Positions 1 through 10,520 of a stretch of DNA of 47,568 bases are shown in pieces (position 1 is the stretch's first letter; every line of letters starts with the position of its first letter). Source of the stretch: Ruminococcus sp. (GTDB lineage Bacteria; Bacillota; Clostridia; Oscillospirales; Ruminococcaceae); assembly GCA_017526445.1 (NCBI GenBank), contig JAFXRI010000044.1, forward strand, positions 1-47,568, given 5' to 3'. The notes under the pieces are model-generated. The model was not told the DNA's origin. It saw only the letters and a program-made list of their open reading frames with translations, and did no database searches. Position numbers and translations under genes: made by a program.

Positions 1-138
1 CGTCCAGATTTTCGTCAGATTGCCTAAATTCGACGCAGGTTTGCTGGCGCAAGTCAAGGAGAATTTGGGTAATATGACGGAAAGCTGGCAAGCAGATGAC
101 GTGCAGAGGCGTTAGCCGTGGGTTGTGCGGTGTTGCCT
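1..138 (+). repeat. Dispersed structured repeat, copy 1 (cut by window start)
   Basis: Right-hand part of the element seen complete at 10650-10842 and 35157-35368. It keeps the conserved landmarks: a CGTC/GACG hairpin, a purine-rich CAAGGAGAATTTG block, GATGACGTGCAG, a GGC-GTTA-GCC mini-hairpin, and the terminal arm ending GTGTTGCCT followed by TA. The internal arm is much shorter than in copies 2 and 3 (TTGC-TGGC-GCAA). It lies just past the terminator of the cellobiose phosphorylase gene and is antisense to that gene. Confidence 0.85.
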
Positions 139-140
139 AT

Positions 141-184
141 AAAAAAACGGTGCAGTACCCGCAAATGCGGGCATTGCACCGTTT
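141..184 (-). terminator. Rho-independent terminator of the GH94 operon
   Basis: Read on the minus strand, a 10-bp stem (145-154 with 175-184), containing an inner CCCGC/GCGGG hairpin, is followed by a run of seven U. It begins 20 nt after the cellobiose phosphorylase stop codon and directly abuts repeat copy 1. Confidence 0.8.
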
Positions 185-203
185 ATTCGTTTATCGGTAT
201 GTA

Positions 204-2657
204 TTATCCGAGAATTACCTCTACCTCGTGTACAGTACCCTCGTCAAATACAGGCAGGATGTTGCCGTTGATCTTGACACCGTCAACAGTCACGCTCTTA
301 ACGCCCTTGCTGATGTGATCGGGGTTCTTGAAGGTGATGTTGTAGGTGTTGCCGCGGAACTTTCTTGTCAGCTTGTAGCCGTCCCAGGCCTCGGGGATGG
401 AAGGATCTACCTTCAGGCCCTCATAGTCGGGGATGATACCCAGAATGTACTGGGAGATAGCCACAAAGTTCCAGGAAGCAGTACCGGTCAGCCAGCTGTT
501 CTTAGCCTCACCGTGTCTGCGGGCGTCCTTTCCGGCGATCATCTGAGCATATACATAAGGCTCGGTCCTGTGCAGATCAGAAATATCTTCCAGATATGCG
601 GGAGCGATCTTTCTGTAGTACTCGAATGCCTGGTCACCTCTGCCGACAAATGCCTCAGCGCAGATGATCCATGCGTTGTTGTGGCAGAAGATACCTGCAT
701 TTTCCTTGTATCCGCCGGGATATGTGGAGATCTCACCGTACTCCTTGTAGTATCTGGTGAAAGCAGGATTATTGAGTACAAGACCGTACTTGGTATCAAG
801 ATACTTCTTTACAGAGTTGAGCGTAACGATGTCCTTGCCGCTCTCCTTGCCGAGGCCGCCCATTACAGCAAAGCCCTGGGGCTCGATAAAGATCTTGCCC
901 TCCTCGCACTCCTTGGAGCCGACCTTCTTTCCGAAGTCATCATATGCACGGATGAACCACTCGCCGTCCCAGCCGTAGTCAAGGGTAGCCTTGTTCATCT
1001 TGTCTATCTCAGCCTGAGCCTTTGCAGCCTCATCGTCAAGGCCCTTGTACTTGCAGAGAGCAACATACTCAGGTCCGATAAAGCTCATCATAGCGGCAAC
1101 CATTACCGACTCAGCTACACGGCTGAATTTCTCCTTGCCGTACTTGGGGCTCGTATATGTCTGGAAGCTCTCGCCCGGGGTATCCGAATGGCAGGAAAGG
1201 TTCAGACAGTCGTTCCAGTCAGCTCTCATAGCCAGCGGCAGTCCGTGAGGTCCTACCATACCGGCAACGTGCCAGAAGCTCATCTTCAGATGATGCATCA
1301 TGGACTGAGCCTTGCTCTCGTCATTGTCATAAGGCACCTGCTCGTCAAGGATGCTGTAGTCGCCGGTCTCCTTGATGTACTGAGCGGTGGAAAGGATCAT
1401 CCACAGCGGATCGTCCGAGAAGTCGCCGCCGATAGCGTCGTTGCCCTTCTTGGTAAGGGGCTGATACTGGTGATAGCATCCGCCGTCCTCAAACTGTGTG
1501 GCAGCCAGATCAAGGATCCTCTCTCTTGCTCTGTCAGGGATCTGGTGAACGAAGCCCAGCAGATCCTGGTTGGAGTCACGGAAGCCCATTCCTCTGCCGA
1601 TACCGCTCTCAAAGTAGGAAGCGGATCTGGACATATTGAATGTTACCATGCACTGATACTGGTTCCAGATATTTACCATCCTGTTGAGCTTGTCGTCATT
1701 GGTCTCAACATGATACTGCGAAAGCAGACCGTCCCAGTAAGCCTTCAGCTCTGCAAGAGCCTTGTCAGCCTTCTCAGCTGTGTTCATGCTCGCGATCATC
1801 TCGTAAGCCTTGCTCTTGTTCATCGAGCCGTCAGCGTTCCACTTGTTATCGCCGTTCTCAACATATCCCAGCAGGAATACGAGAGCCTTCTCCTCGCCGG
1901 CAGCCAGAGTGATCTCCAGGCAGTGAGAAGCCACAGGGCTCCAGCCGTCAGCGACAGAGTTCGCGCTCTTGCCCTCGAACACGGTGCCGGGATTTGCGAA
2001 GCCGTTGTAGATGCTGCCCATAAAGGTCTCTCTGTCGGTATCGAATCCGCAGATGTCAGCGTTTACAGTATAGAATGCGAAATGATCGCGTCTTTCCTTG
2101 TACTCGGTCTTGTGATAGATGGTCGAACCCTCGATCTCTACCTCACCGGTGTTGAAGTTCCTCTGGAAGTTCTCACCGTCGTCAGAAGCATTCCACAGGC
2201 ACCACTCAAGGAACGAGAAGAGCTTGAAGGTCTTGGGCTTGTCAGATGTGTTTTTCAGCACCATCTTCTGTACTTCACCGTTGAAGTTCTGGGGAACAAA
2301 GAAGGTGACCTCAGCCGAAAGGCCGTCCTTTTCGCCCTTTATAACGGTGTAGCCGATACCGTGACGGCAGGAATAGCTGTCCAGCTCGGTCTTGACAGGG
2401 CTCCAGCCCGGATTCCATACCGTGCCGCCGTCATTGATATAGAAGTATCTTCCGCCCATATCAACGGGTACATTGTTGTAGCGGTAACGTGTGATCCTCC
2501 TGAGACGTGCGTCCTTGAAGAAGCTGTAGCCGCCTGCGGTGTTGGAAATGAGTGAGAAGAACTCCTGTGTGCCGAGATAGTTGATCCACGGATAGGGAGT
2601 CCTCGGGTTGGTGATGACATATTCCTTATTTACGTCATCAAAGAAACCGAATTTCAT
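204..2657 (-). CDS. cbpA: Cellobiose phosphorylase (GH94)
   Basis: The 817-aa protein has the full length of GH94 cellobiose phosphorylases. These cytoplasmic enzymes split cellobiose with phosphate into alpha-glucose-1-phosphate and glucose, which saves ATP in cellulose degraders. The N-terminal beta-sandwich starts [15 protein letters not shown] and contains the family signature [10 protein letters not shown]. The (alpha/alpha)6 part contains [12 protein letters not shown] and ADWNDCLN; by family analogy the Asp of the latter is the general acid. There is no signal peptide. The start has AAAGGTGG 7 nt upstream. It is the last gene of a three-gene operon with an aldose epimerase and a membrane protein; only 49 AT-rich nt separate it from the latter and no separate promoter is obvious. 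A large antisense open frame covers it and is taken as an artefact of codon bias. Confidence 0.95.
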   Translation of the reverse strand: MKFGFFDDVNKEYVITNPRTPYPWINYLGTQEFFSLISNTAGGYSFFKDARLRRITRYRYNNVPVDMGGRYFYINDGGTVWNPGWSPVKTELDSYSCRHGIGYTVIKGEKDGLSAEVTFFVPQNFNGEVQKMVLKNTSDKPKTFKLFSFLEWCLWNASDDGENFQRNFNTGEVEIEGSTIYHKTEYKERRDHFAFYTVNADICGFDTDRETFMGSIYNGFANPGTVFEGKSANSVADGWSPVASHCLEITLAAGEEKALVFLLGYVENGDNKWNADGSMNKSKAYEMIASMNTAEKADKALAELKAYWDGLLSQYHVETNDDKLNRMVNIWNQYQCMVTFNMSRSASYFESGIGRGMGFRDSNQDLLGFVHQIPDRARERILDLAATQFEDGGCYHQYQPLTKKGNDAIGGDFSDDPLWMILSTAQYIKETGDYSILDEQVPYDNDESKAQSMMHHLKMSFWHVAGMVGPHGLPLAMRADWNDCLNLSCHSDTPGESFQTYTSPKYGKEKFSRVAESVMVAAMMSFIGPEYVALCKYKGLDDEAAKAQAEIDKMNKATLDYGWDGEWFIRAYDDFGKKVGSKECEEGKIFIEPQGFAVMGGLGKESGKDIVTLNSVKKYLDTKYGLVLNNPAFTRYYKEYGEISTYPGGYKENAGIFCHNNAWIICAEAFVGRGDQAFEYYRKIAPAYLEDISDLHRTEPYVYAQMIAGKDARRHGEAKNSWLTGTASWNFVAISQYILGIIPDYEGLKVDPSIPEAWDGYKLTRKFRGNTYNITFKNPDHISKGVKSVTVDGVKINGNILPVFDEGTVHEVEVILG

Positions 2658-2706
2658 TAATAATCCACCTTTCGTATTTTATGTTTTATGTTAATTAATT
2701 TCTTAA

Positions 2707-3420
2707 TTAATTTTCTTGTTTCTTGCCCTTGATCTTACAGTCCTCGTATATTATCGAGTACTCATAATACGTTATCTCCAGCGGAGTAGTATAATATGCC
2801 GTGTCGCTGTATTTGGTGTACTGCGAGTCATCCACCAGCCTCCAGGCCCTTGACAGATAGCTCTTAGTGGAAACCTCTCCCTTTCTGAGCTCGTCATATT
2901 TCGCCTTGGGTATGACGAGTATCACGCTGTCCTGAGTGCCCTTCTCGTCGAAGGCAAGCATACAGTCGCTGCCCCTCATACACAGCACATAGTCCTTCAC
3001 CGTGACAGTCTGGGGAGAATCTAGATCCTTCTGGATGTTGTGTATCGACCTGAAGATCGACACGCCTGCAAAAATAATGATGATCCCCGCAGCAACGGTA
3101 TATATCACCTGGAACATCGAGCCCTGCCTGCCCTTCCAGGTCTTGAAGCAGATAACGATGTATCCGAGAGCCGCTGCCAGCAGTATCGACATAGCAGCTA
3201 CATTCGAGTGCATAAACTTCTCGATAGTCTCTCTCCCGCCCAGCAGATCAGCATCCTTCATAGAATTATGCTGTATAAAGAATGCAAGCAGCGCCAGCAG
3301 CGATGCCACACCGAAAAGTGCGCCCCACTTGCTTTTTTCCCTGCGCTGTTCACTGCCAAGTGCAAGGTCTGAGACAACATCCCCGCCCACATGACGGGCT
3401 ATCTCACCTATAATACCCAT
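2707..3420 (-). CDS. Three-helix membrane protein of unknown function
   Basis: 237 aa, not recognised as a named family. After a short amphipathic start (MGIIGEIARHVGGDVV) come three hydrophobic segments at about residues 33-50, 72-90 and 103-122, then a soluble, tyrosine-rich C-terminal domain of about 110 aa with a basic tail. The ATG at 3420 overlaps the stop codon of the epimerase gene (TAATG), so translation is probably coupled; an in-frame start ten codons earlier would lie inside the epimerase gene and is less likely. Its position between an epimerase and cellobiose phosphorylase suggests, but does not prove, a link to sugar metabolism. Confidence 0.75.
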   Translation of the reverse strand: MGIIGEIARHVGGDVVSDLALGSEQRREKSKWGALFGVASLLALLAFFIQHNSMKDADLLGGRETIEKFMHSNVAAMSILLAAALGYIVICFKTWKGRQGSMFQVIYTVAAGIIIIFAGVSIFRSIHNIQKDLDSPQTVTVKDYVLCMRGSDCMLAFDEKGTQDSVILVIPKAKYDELRKGEVSTKSYLSRAWRLVDDSQYTKYSDTAYYTTPLEITYYEYSIIYEDCKIKGKKQEN

Positions 3421-4433
3421 TATGCCAGAGTGAAAAATCTCTGCCAGCACTCATAGCTCTCACCGGGAGCCAGCTCGCTGTAGCCGCTGACATCTCTGTC
3501 AAGGCCGAGATTCGGAGAGTTTATCATCGCCGTCATAGGCTCGGGACAGCAGTAGCCGTTGAAGCCTCTGTCATTCCACATATTCCAGAACCTGAACTCC
3601 CTGCTCACCTCATTGCATACCCTCTTGCCGGAAAGAGTATCAGTGACCGTTGCACCATAGAAGGGCTTTCCGTCCAGTTCTCCCATGACCGCAGTGTACA
3701 TATCGTTGTTTATATCGTGCAGCACAAGCTTCATCGTGCCGTCCCTGTACTGCCTGTCGTAATCATCGAGCGGCAGCAGCTTCTCGGTGGGAAGGCATCT
3801 CTCGTCCAGCTCACACCTCTCGCCCACAGGCACCGTGAGCCTTAACCCCTCCTGACTTCCGCCCACAGAGATAGGAGCATTTATGCAGGTGTGGGTGCAC
3901 AGCGAAACGGGCAGCTGCTTATCCGAAAGATTCTCCAGCCTTATCGTCTGCCTGAGCCCATCCTCCTCGGAAAGCTCAAAAGTATATGTAAGTCTGAACT
4001 TCAGCGGGAAGTGAGCGAACATTTCATCCTCCTCACCGAAAGTGTAAGAAGTCACGCATACAGCCTTATCTCCCCTGACTTCGGCACACTCCAGCCTGTG
4101 CTCTCTCTTATGTGCCCAGCCGTGGATGAAGTTGCCCAGCTCTGTCTCGTTTATCGGCAGATGATACTCCCCGTCCGAGGTCCTGAGCAGCCCCCCGTCA
4201 AAACGGTTGGGGAGATACAGCGTCGGCAGCCCCCAGATCTCTCTGGCACTGTTGTATCCTTCAAACGTGCAGTCCTCACTGTAACGGAAGACCTCGATAT
4301 TATTCTTAGCATCGAAAAACCTGAACACACTGCTCCCCGTCAGCGGTGAGATAACAGCAATATACCTGCCGGCTGTCAGCTTGACACACTCTATCCCCTT
4401 ACAGACAAAGGCAGCATCAACATGATCCTTCAA
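3420..4433 (-). CDS. Aldose 1-epimerase (mutarotase) family protein
   Basis: 337 aa, galactose-mutarotase-like beta-sandwich. Such enzymes interconvert alpha and beta anomers of free sugars; related members act on sugar phosphates. Candidate active-site elements are NFIHGWAH, CTHTCIN (aligning with the usual HTYFN) and the C-terminal LAPGESYECW, which should carry the catalytic Glu. I chose the TTG at 4433 because AGGAGAG lies 6 nt upstream and the protein then begins at the usual domain edge; the longer open frame runs back through the promoter. First gene of the operon with the membrane protein and cellobiose phosphorylase, so it may balance anomers of glucose released from cellobiose (inference). 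Confidence 0.8.
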   Translation of the reverse strand: MKDHVDAAFVCKGIECVKLTAGRYIAVISPLTGSSVFRFFDAKNNIEVFRYSEDCTFEGYNSAREIWGLPTLYLPNRFDGGLLRTSDGEYHLPINETELGNFIHGWAHKREHRLECAEVRGDKAVCVTSYTFGEEDEMFAHFPLKFRLTYTFELSEEDGLRQTIRLENLSDKQLPVSLCTHTCINAPISVGGSQEGLRLTVPVGERCELDERCLPTEKLLPLDDYDRQYRDGTMKLVLHDINNDMYTAVMGELDGKPFYGATVTDTLSGKRVCNEVSREFRFWNMWNDRGFNGYCCPEPMTAMINSPNLGLDRDVSGYSELAPGESYECWQRFFTLA

Positions 4434-4497
4434 TTTAAGCTCTCCTTTTTGTGCGAAATTTCCGACTTTGCATTTTACGCAAACGTTTAATATAATA

Positions 4498-4526
4498 ATT
4501 ATACCATATTTATTTGTAAATAGCAA
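4498..4526 (-). promoter_or_regulatory. Sigma-A promoter of the epimerase-cbpA operon
   Basis: On the minus strand, TTGCTA (4526-4521), 17 nt, TATAAT (4503-4498). It lies about 65 nt upstream of the TTG start of the epimerase gene. No clear operator palindrome is visible beside it. Confidence 0.7.
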
Positions 4527-4895
4527 GAGGTTTATCTAAATTTTTATTCTCAATGTAGAAAAAACTCCACAAAAGCATCCACCGCACCCTTATCCCCGCA
4601 GAGTGCATCCCGGAGAGCCCTTTGCTCTGCAAAAGTCACCCCTTGACAGAAAGCAAAAAAATAAGCAGGACAACGGTGCCCTGCAAAAGCAAAATGAAAA
4701 AAACTATGTGTAGAACAAAAGAAAGGAGACAACAAAACGGATGTTAATCAAACAAACAATAGTTGTTCTTAACATCATTATTATTATATATGCAAAACCT
4801 GGAAATGTCAATAAGATTTCTAAGATTTATCGCTTCAGCGAAACTTTTTCGTCGCATTGTACAAATTTTCTGTGCCATAATAAACAAAATGCCTG
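4527..4895. other. AT-rich gap with no convincing gene
   Basis: About 370 nt without a supportable gene. A minus-strand frame ending at 4550 reads FAEQRALRDALCGDKGAVDA near its end and looks protein-like, but it lacks a ribosome site and an intact upstream part, so it may be a gene remnant. A minus-strand hairpin at about 4656-4676 (GCAGGG/CCTGC) followed by a U-rich tract could be a terminator for transcripts arriving from the DUF378 side. Confidence 0.35.
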
Positions 4896-5112
4896 ACGGC
4901 AAAGCAAAAGAAAGCCGACCGTCCTCTGCGGCGCTGTCGGAAGCAGGAGCCAAAAGAAGCGAAAGGCAAGGAGGCCGTATAAAAATGCTCCTGCTTCACA
5001 TTTCTTTCTGTGGGATCCTGCCCCCGACAGCCGCCGCAGCGGGCTGACTGTCCGCTGCAAACCCGCGGCGAGGGGACTGTCAGCACAGGTCAGCTTTCTT
5101 CTGCTTTGCCGT
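4896..5112 (-). ncRNA. Long imperfect hairpin element, candidate structured RNA
   Basis: The outer arms 4896-4920 and 5088-5112 pair over 25 nt with two exceptions. A second arm pair, 4926-4951 with 5013-5039, adds about 25 bp. A side hairpin (5043-5053 with 5074-5084) sits on one strand. Most non-Watson-Crick positions are A-C on the plus strand but G-U on the minus strand, so a minus-strand RNA would fold best. The element begins 15 nt downstream of the DUF378 stop codon. It does not match the signatures I know for tmRNA, RNase P RNA or SRP RNA. It could be a 3' UTR, an independent RNA or a MITE. Confidence 0.5.
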
Positions 5113-5127
5113 TATCCTGTCACCCTG

Positions 5128-5334
5128 TTATCGGGCCTCGACCATTTCGTTCTCCTTGAAGAACAGCGATACGCACCATACCGCAGAGATCGCTACGAGT
5201 ACATAGACAAGTCTGCTGAGTACAGCGGTCTGCCCGCCGAAGATAAACGATACCAGATCGAACTCAAACAGTCCCACCAGTCCCCAGTTCACACCTCCGA
5301 CGATAAGCAGAAAAAGCGCTATCTTATCGAGCAT
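5128..5334 (-). CDS. DUF378 small membrane protein
   Basis: 68 aa, starting MLDKIALFLLIVGGVNWGLV, which matches the DUF378 pattern of two transmembrane helices with an NWGLVGLF motif in the first. The second helix is LVYVLVAISAVWCVSLFF. The function of the family is unknown. The ATG at 5334 has AGGAGAGG 6 nt upstream; a longer in-frame version would lack this signal. It is followed closely by the long hairpin element. Confidence 0.85.
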   Translation of the reverse strand: MLDKIALFLLIVGGVNWGLVGLFEFDLVSFIFGGQTAVLSRLVYVLVAISAVWCVSLFFKENEMVEAR

Positions 5335-5482
5335 AATGATCCTCTCCTTTCCATCAGCGCCGCTCGGCGCAGAGTTTTGCGTCATTGCTTTGATGTCTTA
5401 TGTGCATATTATTTACCGCGTACCGGCTTTTATTCATCGTAAAATGATTTTTTCCGCTTTTCAGGTTCTTCCTTGGGAATGA

Positions 5483-5511
5483 TTGACATATCTCTTTTTA
5501 TATGATATAAT
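5483..5511 (+). promoter_or_regulatory. Sigma-A promoter of the LysR gene
   Basis: TTGACA (5483-5488), 17 nt, TATAAT (5506-5511): a perfect consensus promoter 40 nt before the start codon. Such a strong site on a regulator gene suggests that autorepression may hold it down, as is common for LysR proteins. Confidence 0.85.
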
Positions 5512-5550
5512 CAAAATGACAAGTATATAATAATTTATATGGAGGATATC

Positions 5551-6477
5551 ATGAACCTTACACATCTCAGATATATGGTCGAGGTCGAGCGCCACGGCTC
5601 AATAACCAAAGCCGCCTCCGCCCTCTATATGGGCCAGCCCAATCTCTCTAAAGCGATCAAGGAGCTTGAAAAGGAGTTCGGCGTACCGATTTTCAAACGC
5701 TCCGCCAAGGGAGTGATCCCCACAGAAAAGGGCAAGGAGTTCCTGCTCCACGCCAAAGCCATACTCTCCCAGGTGGAGAAAATGGAACAGCTTTCCGCCG
5801 AGGATGACGGCAGGAGCCTGGAGTTCTCGCTCCTCCTGCCGAGAGCCAGCTATATCTCCCACGCCTTCACCCTCTTTCTGAACGAGGTGGATGCCGTCGA
5901 GCGTATGAACATCAAGTTCAAGGAGACCAACTCTATGTCCGCTATCGACCTCGTCGCCGACTGCGAGTATAACCTCGGCATAATACGCTATCCGATCAAC
6001 TACGAGGCTTTTTTTCTCTCGGCCATCGAGGAAAAAGGGCTCAAAGCCCGCGAAGTCTGGACCTATGACTATGTCCTGCTGATGAGTGCGAAAAGTCCCC
6101 TTGCCCGGGCAGTCGATATACGCAACAGCGTCCTCGATGACTATATCGAGATACTCCACGGCGATAATATCGTCCCCAATATCTCACAGACCTTTCTGAA
6201 AAAGGACGCCCAGCTGGGTATCAGCCGCCGGCATATCTTTGTCTATGAGCGCGGCAGCCAGTTCGATATATTAAGCACCGTCCCCAACTCCTATATGTGG
6301 GTGTCTCCCCTGCCCCGTGAGGTCCTGAGAAGATATAACCTCGTGCAGAAGCCCTGCTCCGACCTGGTAAAGCGCAACCGCGACCTGCTCATCTATCAGG
6401 GCAACTACCGGCTTTCCCACACCGAAAAGCTGTTCATAGATATGCTCGACGAGGTCAGAAAGAGTATCATCGTCTGA
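5551..6477 (+). CDS. LysR-family transcriptional regulator
   Basis: 308 aa. The N-terminal winged helix-turn-helix (residues 1-60, MNLTHLRYMVEVERHGSITK) is typical of LysR, with the recognition helix around GQPNLSKAIKELE. The remaining 240 aa form the effector-binding domain. GGAGG sits 5 nt before the ATG at 5551; an earlier in-frame ATG lies on the ribosome site itself and is rejected. The effector is unknown. It is transcribed in the same direction as the secreted transglutaminase-like gene 134 nt downstream, which has its own promoter, so that gene is only a possible target. Confidence 0.92.
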   Translation: MNLTHLRYMVEVERHGSITKAASALYMGQPNLSKAIKELEKEFGVPIFKRSAKGVIPTEKGKEFLLHAKAILSQVEKMEQLSAEDDGRSLEFSLLLPRASYISHAFTLFLNEVDAVERMNIKFKETNSMSAIDLVADCEYNLGIIRYPINYEAFFLSAIEEKGLKAREVWTYDYVLLMSAKSPLARAVDIRNSVLDDYIEILHGDNIVPNISQTFLKKDAQLGISRRHIFVYERGSQFDILSTVPNSYMWVSPLPREVLRRYNLVQKPCSDLVKRNRDLLIYQGNYRLSHTEKLFIDMLDEVRKSIIV

Positions 6478-6529
6478 TCTGTGGACAAAATGACTAATCA
6501 CGTGTGAATTTGTTTGTGTGATAAGCTGA

Positions 6530-6558
6530 TTGTATTTTCTTTACAAATATGATATAAT
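6530..6558 (+). promoter_or_regulatory. Sigma-A promoter of the secreted protein gene
   Basis: TTGTAT (6530-6535), 17 nt, TATAAT (6553-6558), 53 nt before the start codon at 6612. Confidence 0.75.
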
Positions 6559-6611
6559 TATAGCTGTAGATATGATTTGTGAAACAGCCGTCATAAGGAG
6601 GGGATCATATA

Positions 6612-8906
6612 ATGAGATCGAGATTATCCGGATTTTTACTCGCAGCAGCCACATCGCTGCTGTGCCTGACAGCACTTCCCGCTGCCGCCCAGAGCACCGG
6701 ATCCCTTACCGCAACAGATACCGCGGTGAATACAGCCGGTGCCGAGCTTTATGAAACGACCGGCGTCCGCAGCGCCTATGACTATTTCTCCGGCCTTGAA
6801 AAATCTCAGGGCTATACCGACCTTTACTCCGATCTGATGTCAGAATCCATTGACATCTGGAACAGCAGCGAGGACTTTGAGTATCGGGAATTCCCCGGCC
6901 ACAGCAACTACAATTATGTCGCTGAATTCCATTTCGGAGACTACGGCCTCACCCAGGCCGAGGCTTTGGCCCTTTATTATAACTTCCGCGCCGACAACCC
7001 CATATTCTATTTCTATGATACCGCTGTCCTTTCTTCCAGCGAGGCTCTGTATATCCGCATCTGCAGCGATTCCGTAAAGGGCTCGGACAGAGCAGCTATC
7101 CAGTCAGGGATTCTCACCTTCCTGAACTCCTATAAGTCAGCAGCCTCCAAGTCCTCTGCTTTCGAGGCGGCTCTCGCAGTTCACAGCAAGATGTGCAATG
7201 ATCTCCGCTACGCCTATGATTATTTTACGGAGAACGGAATAAATTACAGGAGCGTTTCTCAGGAGGACTGGGCCCATACCGTTGCCGGAATGGTGATGCA
7301 CGGCGAGGGCGTGTGCGAATCCTATGCCAAGACCTTCCAGATGATAATGAACTATTACGGCTTCAACTGCCTTTTCGTGACCGGCGAGGGCATCAACAAC
7401 AACTCTGCCGAGGACCACGCCTGGAACCTTCTCCGGCTTGACGACAACAAGTATTACTGCATCGACGTCACCTGGGACGATCAGGGCAGCTGGATCACCT
7501 ACAACTATTTCGCCAAGGGCAAAACTTCGTTTTACAAGTCCCACTCCCCAGATCAGCCCATTGACCTCTCCGGCTCAGACGCCGTCCAGCGTGCCAGCCA
7601 CTATCTGTACTCGCTGCCGTCAGTCTCCGGTGCCGACTACGCCGGGAAAGCCGACCTGTCCAAGGGCGGTACCCTGTCCCTCTCAAAAAGCAATTATGAC
7701 TATGAGGCTATGTCAATATTCGTCGATGATGATATTACCGTAAAGTACGGCTCAGTCACCCTCGGCAGCTCCGACTATACCGTCAGCTACTCTAATAACG
7801 TCAAGGTCGGCAAGGCTGCCGTTACTGTCACCGGAAAAGGCATATTCTCCGGCTCCCTGTCAAAGAATTTCAATATCAGACTGAACCTTGCTGATACCGT
7901 CCTGGCAAAGATCACTCTGCCCAGCCGGATAGAATATACCGGCTCGCAGGTGAAGCCCGCTGTTACAGTCAAGACCTATTCCGGACAGGTGATCTCCTCA
8001 GGTCAGTACACCGTCACCTATGGCACCAATAAAGCCCTCGGCAGCGGCACCCTGACCGTAAAAGGTAACGGGACTTACGCCACCGGCTCCCGCAAGGTCA
8101 ACTTTACCATCTATCCCTGCACCCTCACCGCCGACAATACCAAGATCACCATACCCTATGCCAGCTATACATACAGAGGCAAAGCTATCTGCCCCGCTGT
8201 CACCGTCAAGAATGCCGCAGGCACTAAGCTCGTCAAAGGCACAGATTATACGGTATCCTATTCAAACAATACCTTCGCAGGCACTGCAACGATCGCCGTG
8301 ACCGGCAAGGGCAATTACAGCGGCACTGTTAAAAGGACCTTCACCGTAAAACCCCTGAGCCTGACATCCGGCTACGCTTCTGTATCGATACCCTATTCCA
8401 GCTATACCTATTCCGGCAAGGCGCAGACTCCGGAAGTAACGCTTAAGTTCGTAAGCGGCGACACTAAGCTGACTATCCCCGGCGCACAGTATTCTGTCAG
8501 CTATTCAAACAACATCAAGGTCGGCACAGCTGTTATCACGATCAAGGGTATAAGCACCAATGTCACCGGCACATACAAGAAGACCTTCGTGGTCAAACCC
8601 GCAAAGAATAAGATCACAAGCCTGACAGCAGTCGCAGGCGGAGGATTCAAAGTCGCCTGGACCAAAGCCACCGCAGGTTCCACAGGTTACCAGGTGCTCT
8701 ACTGCAAGGACAAGGACTTTAAGAAGGACGTCCACAGCTATACCTCCACAAATCTCTCCGACCTCAGCGAAGCCTTCAAGAGCGTCCCCAAACCCGGCGA
8801 GACCTGGTACGTCAAGGTGCGCTCATTCGTAACAAAGGACGGTAAGACCACCTCTACCCGCTATGGCAATTACAGCAATGTTATGTATATAAAGACCAAA
8901 AAGTAA
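6612..8906 (+). CDS. Secreted transglutaminase-like protein with Ig-like repeats
   Basis: 764 aa, exported by a signal peptide (residues 1-27, basic MRSR start, hydrophobic core, cleavage near AAAQ). Residues about 190-300 form a transglutaminase/protease-like domain with a plausible triad: Cys near 233 in GEGVCESYAKTF, His near 267 in EDHAWN, Asp near 284 in IDVTWDD. Residues about 374-664 hold four Ig-like units sharing YTVSYSNN and TVTGKGNYSG motifs. The last 95 aa form a fibronectin-III-like domain almost identical in pattern to the end of the broken gene at 37081-37844. AAGGAGGGG precedes the start. It may cross-link or cleave proteins at the cell surface (inference). Confidence 0.85.
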   Translation: MRSRLSGFLLAAATSLLCLTALPAAAQSTGSLTATDTAVNTAGAELYETTGVRSAYDYFSGLEKSQGYTDLYSDLMSESIDIWNSSEDFEYREFPGHSNYNYVAEFHFGDYGLTQAEALALYYNFRADNPIFYFYDTAVLSSSEALYIRICSDSVKGSDRAAIQSGILTFLNSYKSAASKSSAFEAALAVHSKMCNDLRYAYDYFTENGINYRSVSQEDWAHTVAGMVMHGEGVCESYAKTFQMIMNYYGFNCLFVTGEGINNNSAEDHAWNLLRLDDNKYYCIDVTWDDQGSWITYNYFAKGKTSFYKSHSPDQPIDLSGSDAVQRASHYLYSLPSVSGADYAGKADLSKGGTLSLSKSNYDYEAMSIFVDDDITVKYGSVTLGSSDYTVSYSNNVKVGKAAVTVTGKGIFSGSLSKNFNIRLNLADTVLAKITLPSRIEYTGSQVKPAVTVKTYSGQVISSGQYTVTYGTNKALGSGTLTVKGNGTYATGSRKVNFTIYPCTLTADNTKITIPYASYTYRGKAICPAVTVKNAAGTKLVKGTDYTVSYSNNTFAGTATIAVTGKGNYSGTVKRTFTVKPLSLTSGYASVSIPYSSYTYSGKAQTPEVTLKFVSGDTKLTIPGAQYSVSYSNNIKVGTAVITIKGISTNVTGTYKKTFVVKPAKNKITSLTAVAGGGFKVAWTKATAGSTGYQVLYCKDKDFKKDVHSYTSTNLSDLSEAFKSVPKPGETWYVKVRSFVTKDGKTTSTRYGNYSNVMYIKTKK

Positions 8907-8920
8907 TCCCGCACAGACAA

Positions 8921-8956
8921 AAAATCCCGAAGGGAGCAGCCTCCCTTCGGGATTTT
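8921..8956. terminator. Bidirectional terminator
   Basis: A perfect 16-bp stem (8921-8936 with 8941-8956) with a CAGC loop has A and T runs at its outer ends. It can stop the secreted-protein transcript on the plus strand and the guaB transcript on the minus strand. Confidence 0.92.
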
Positions 8957-8963
8957 ATCATTA

Positions 8964-10469
<1,506 letters not shown>

Positions 10470-10487
10470 CTATTTATTTTTCTTAAT

Positions 10488-10516
10488 ATTCTACACTATT
10501 TTCACTCCAAAGTCAA
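10488..10516 (-). promoter_or_regulatory. Sigma-A promoter of guaB
   Basis: On the minus strand, TTGACT (10516-10511), 17 nt, TAGAAT (10493-10488), about 48 nt upstream of the guaB start. Confidence 0.8.
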
Positions 10517-10520
10517 CAGT

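Noticed and set aside
79..120. A 13-codon mini-frame in the repeat (ATGACGG... after AAGGAGAA)
   Set aside because: Copies 1-3 keep a similar MTES/MAEN/MTGN start, but copy 4 has a different frame (MTDKPVVKQA), so conservation seems to be of RNA structure. It remains a weak alternative.
96..2555. An 819-codon plus-strand open frame opposite the cellobiose phosphorylase gene
   Set aside because: It mirrors the minus-strand gene codon by codon, has no ribosome site or recognisable domain, and starts inside repeat copy 1.
4827..5086. Overlapping open frames in the long-hairpin element
   Set aside because: The frames lack ribosome sites and domains; the inverted repeats account for the sequence better.
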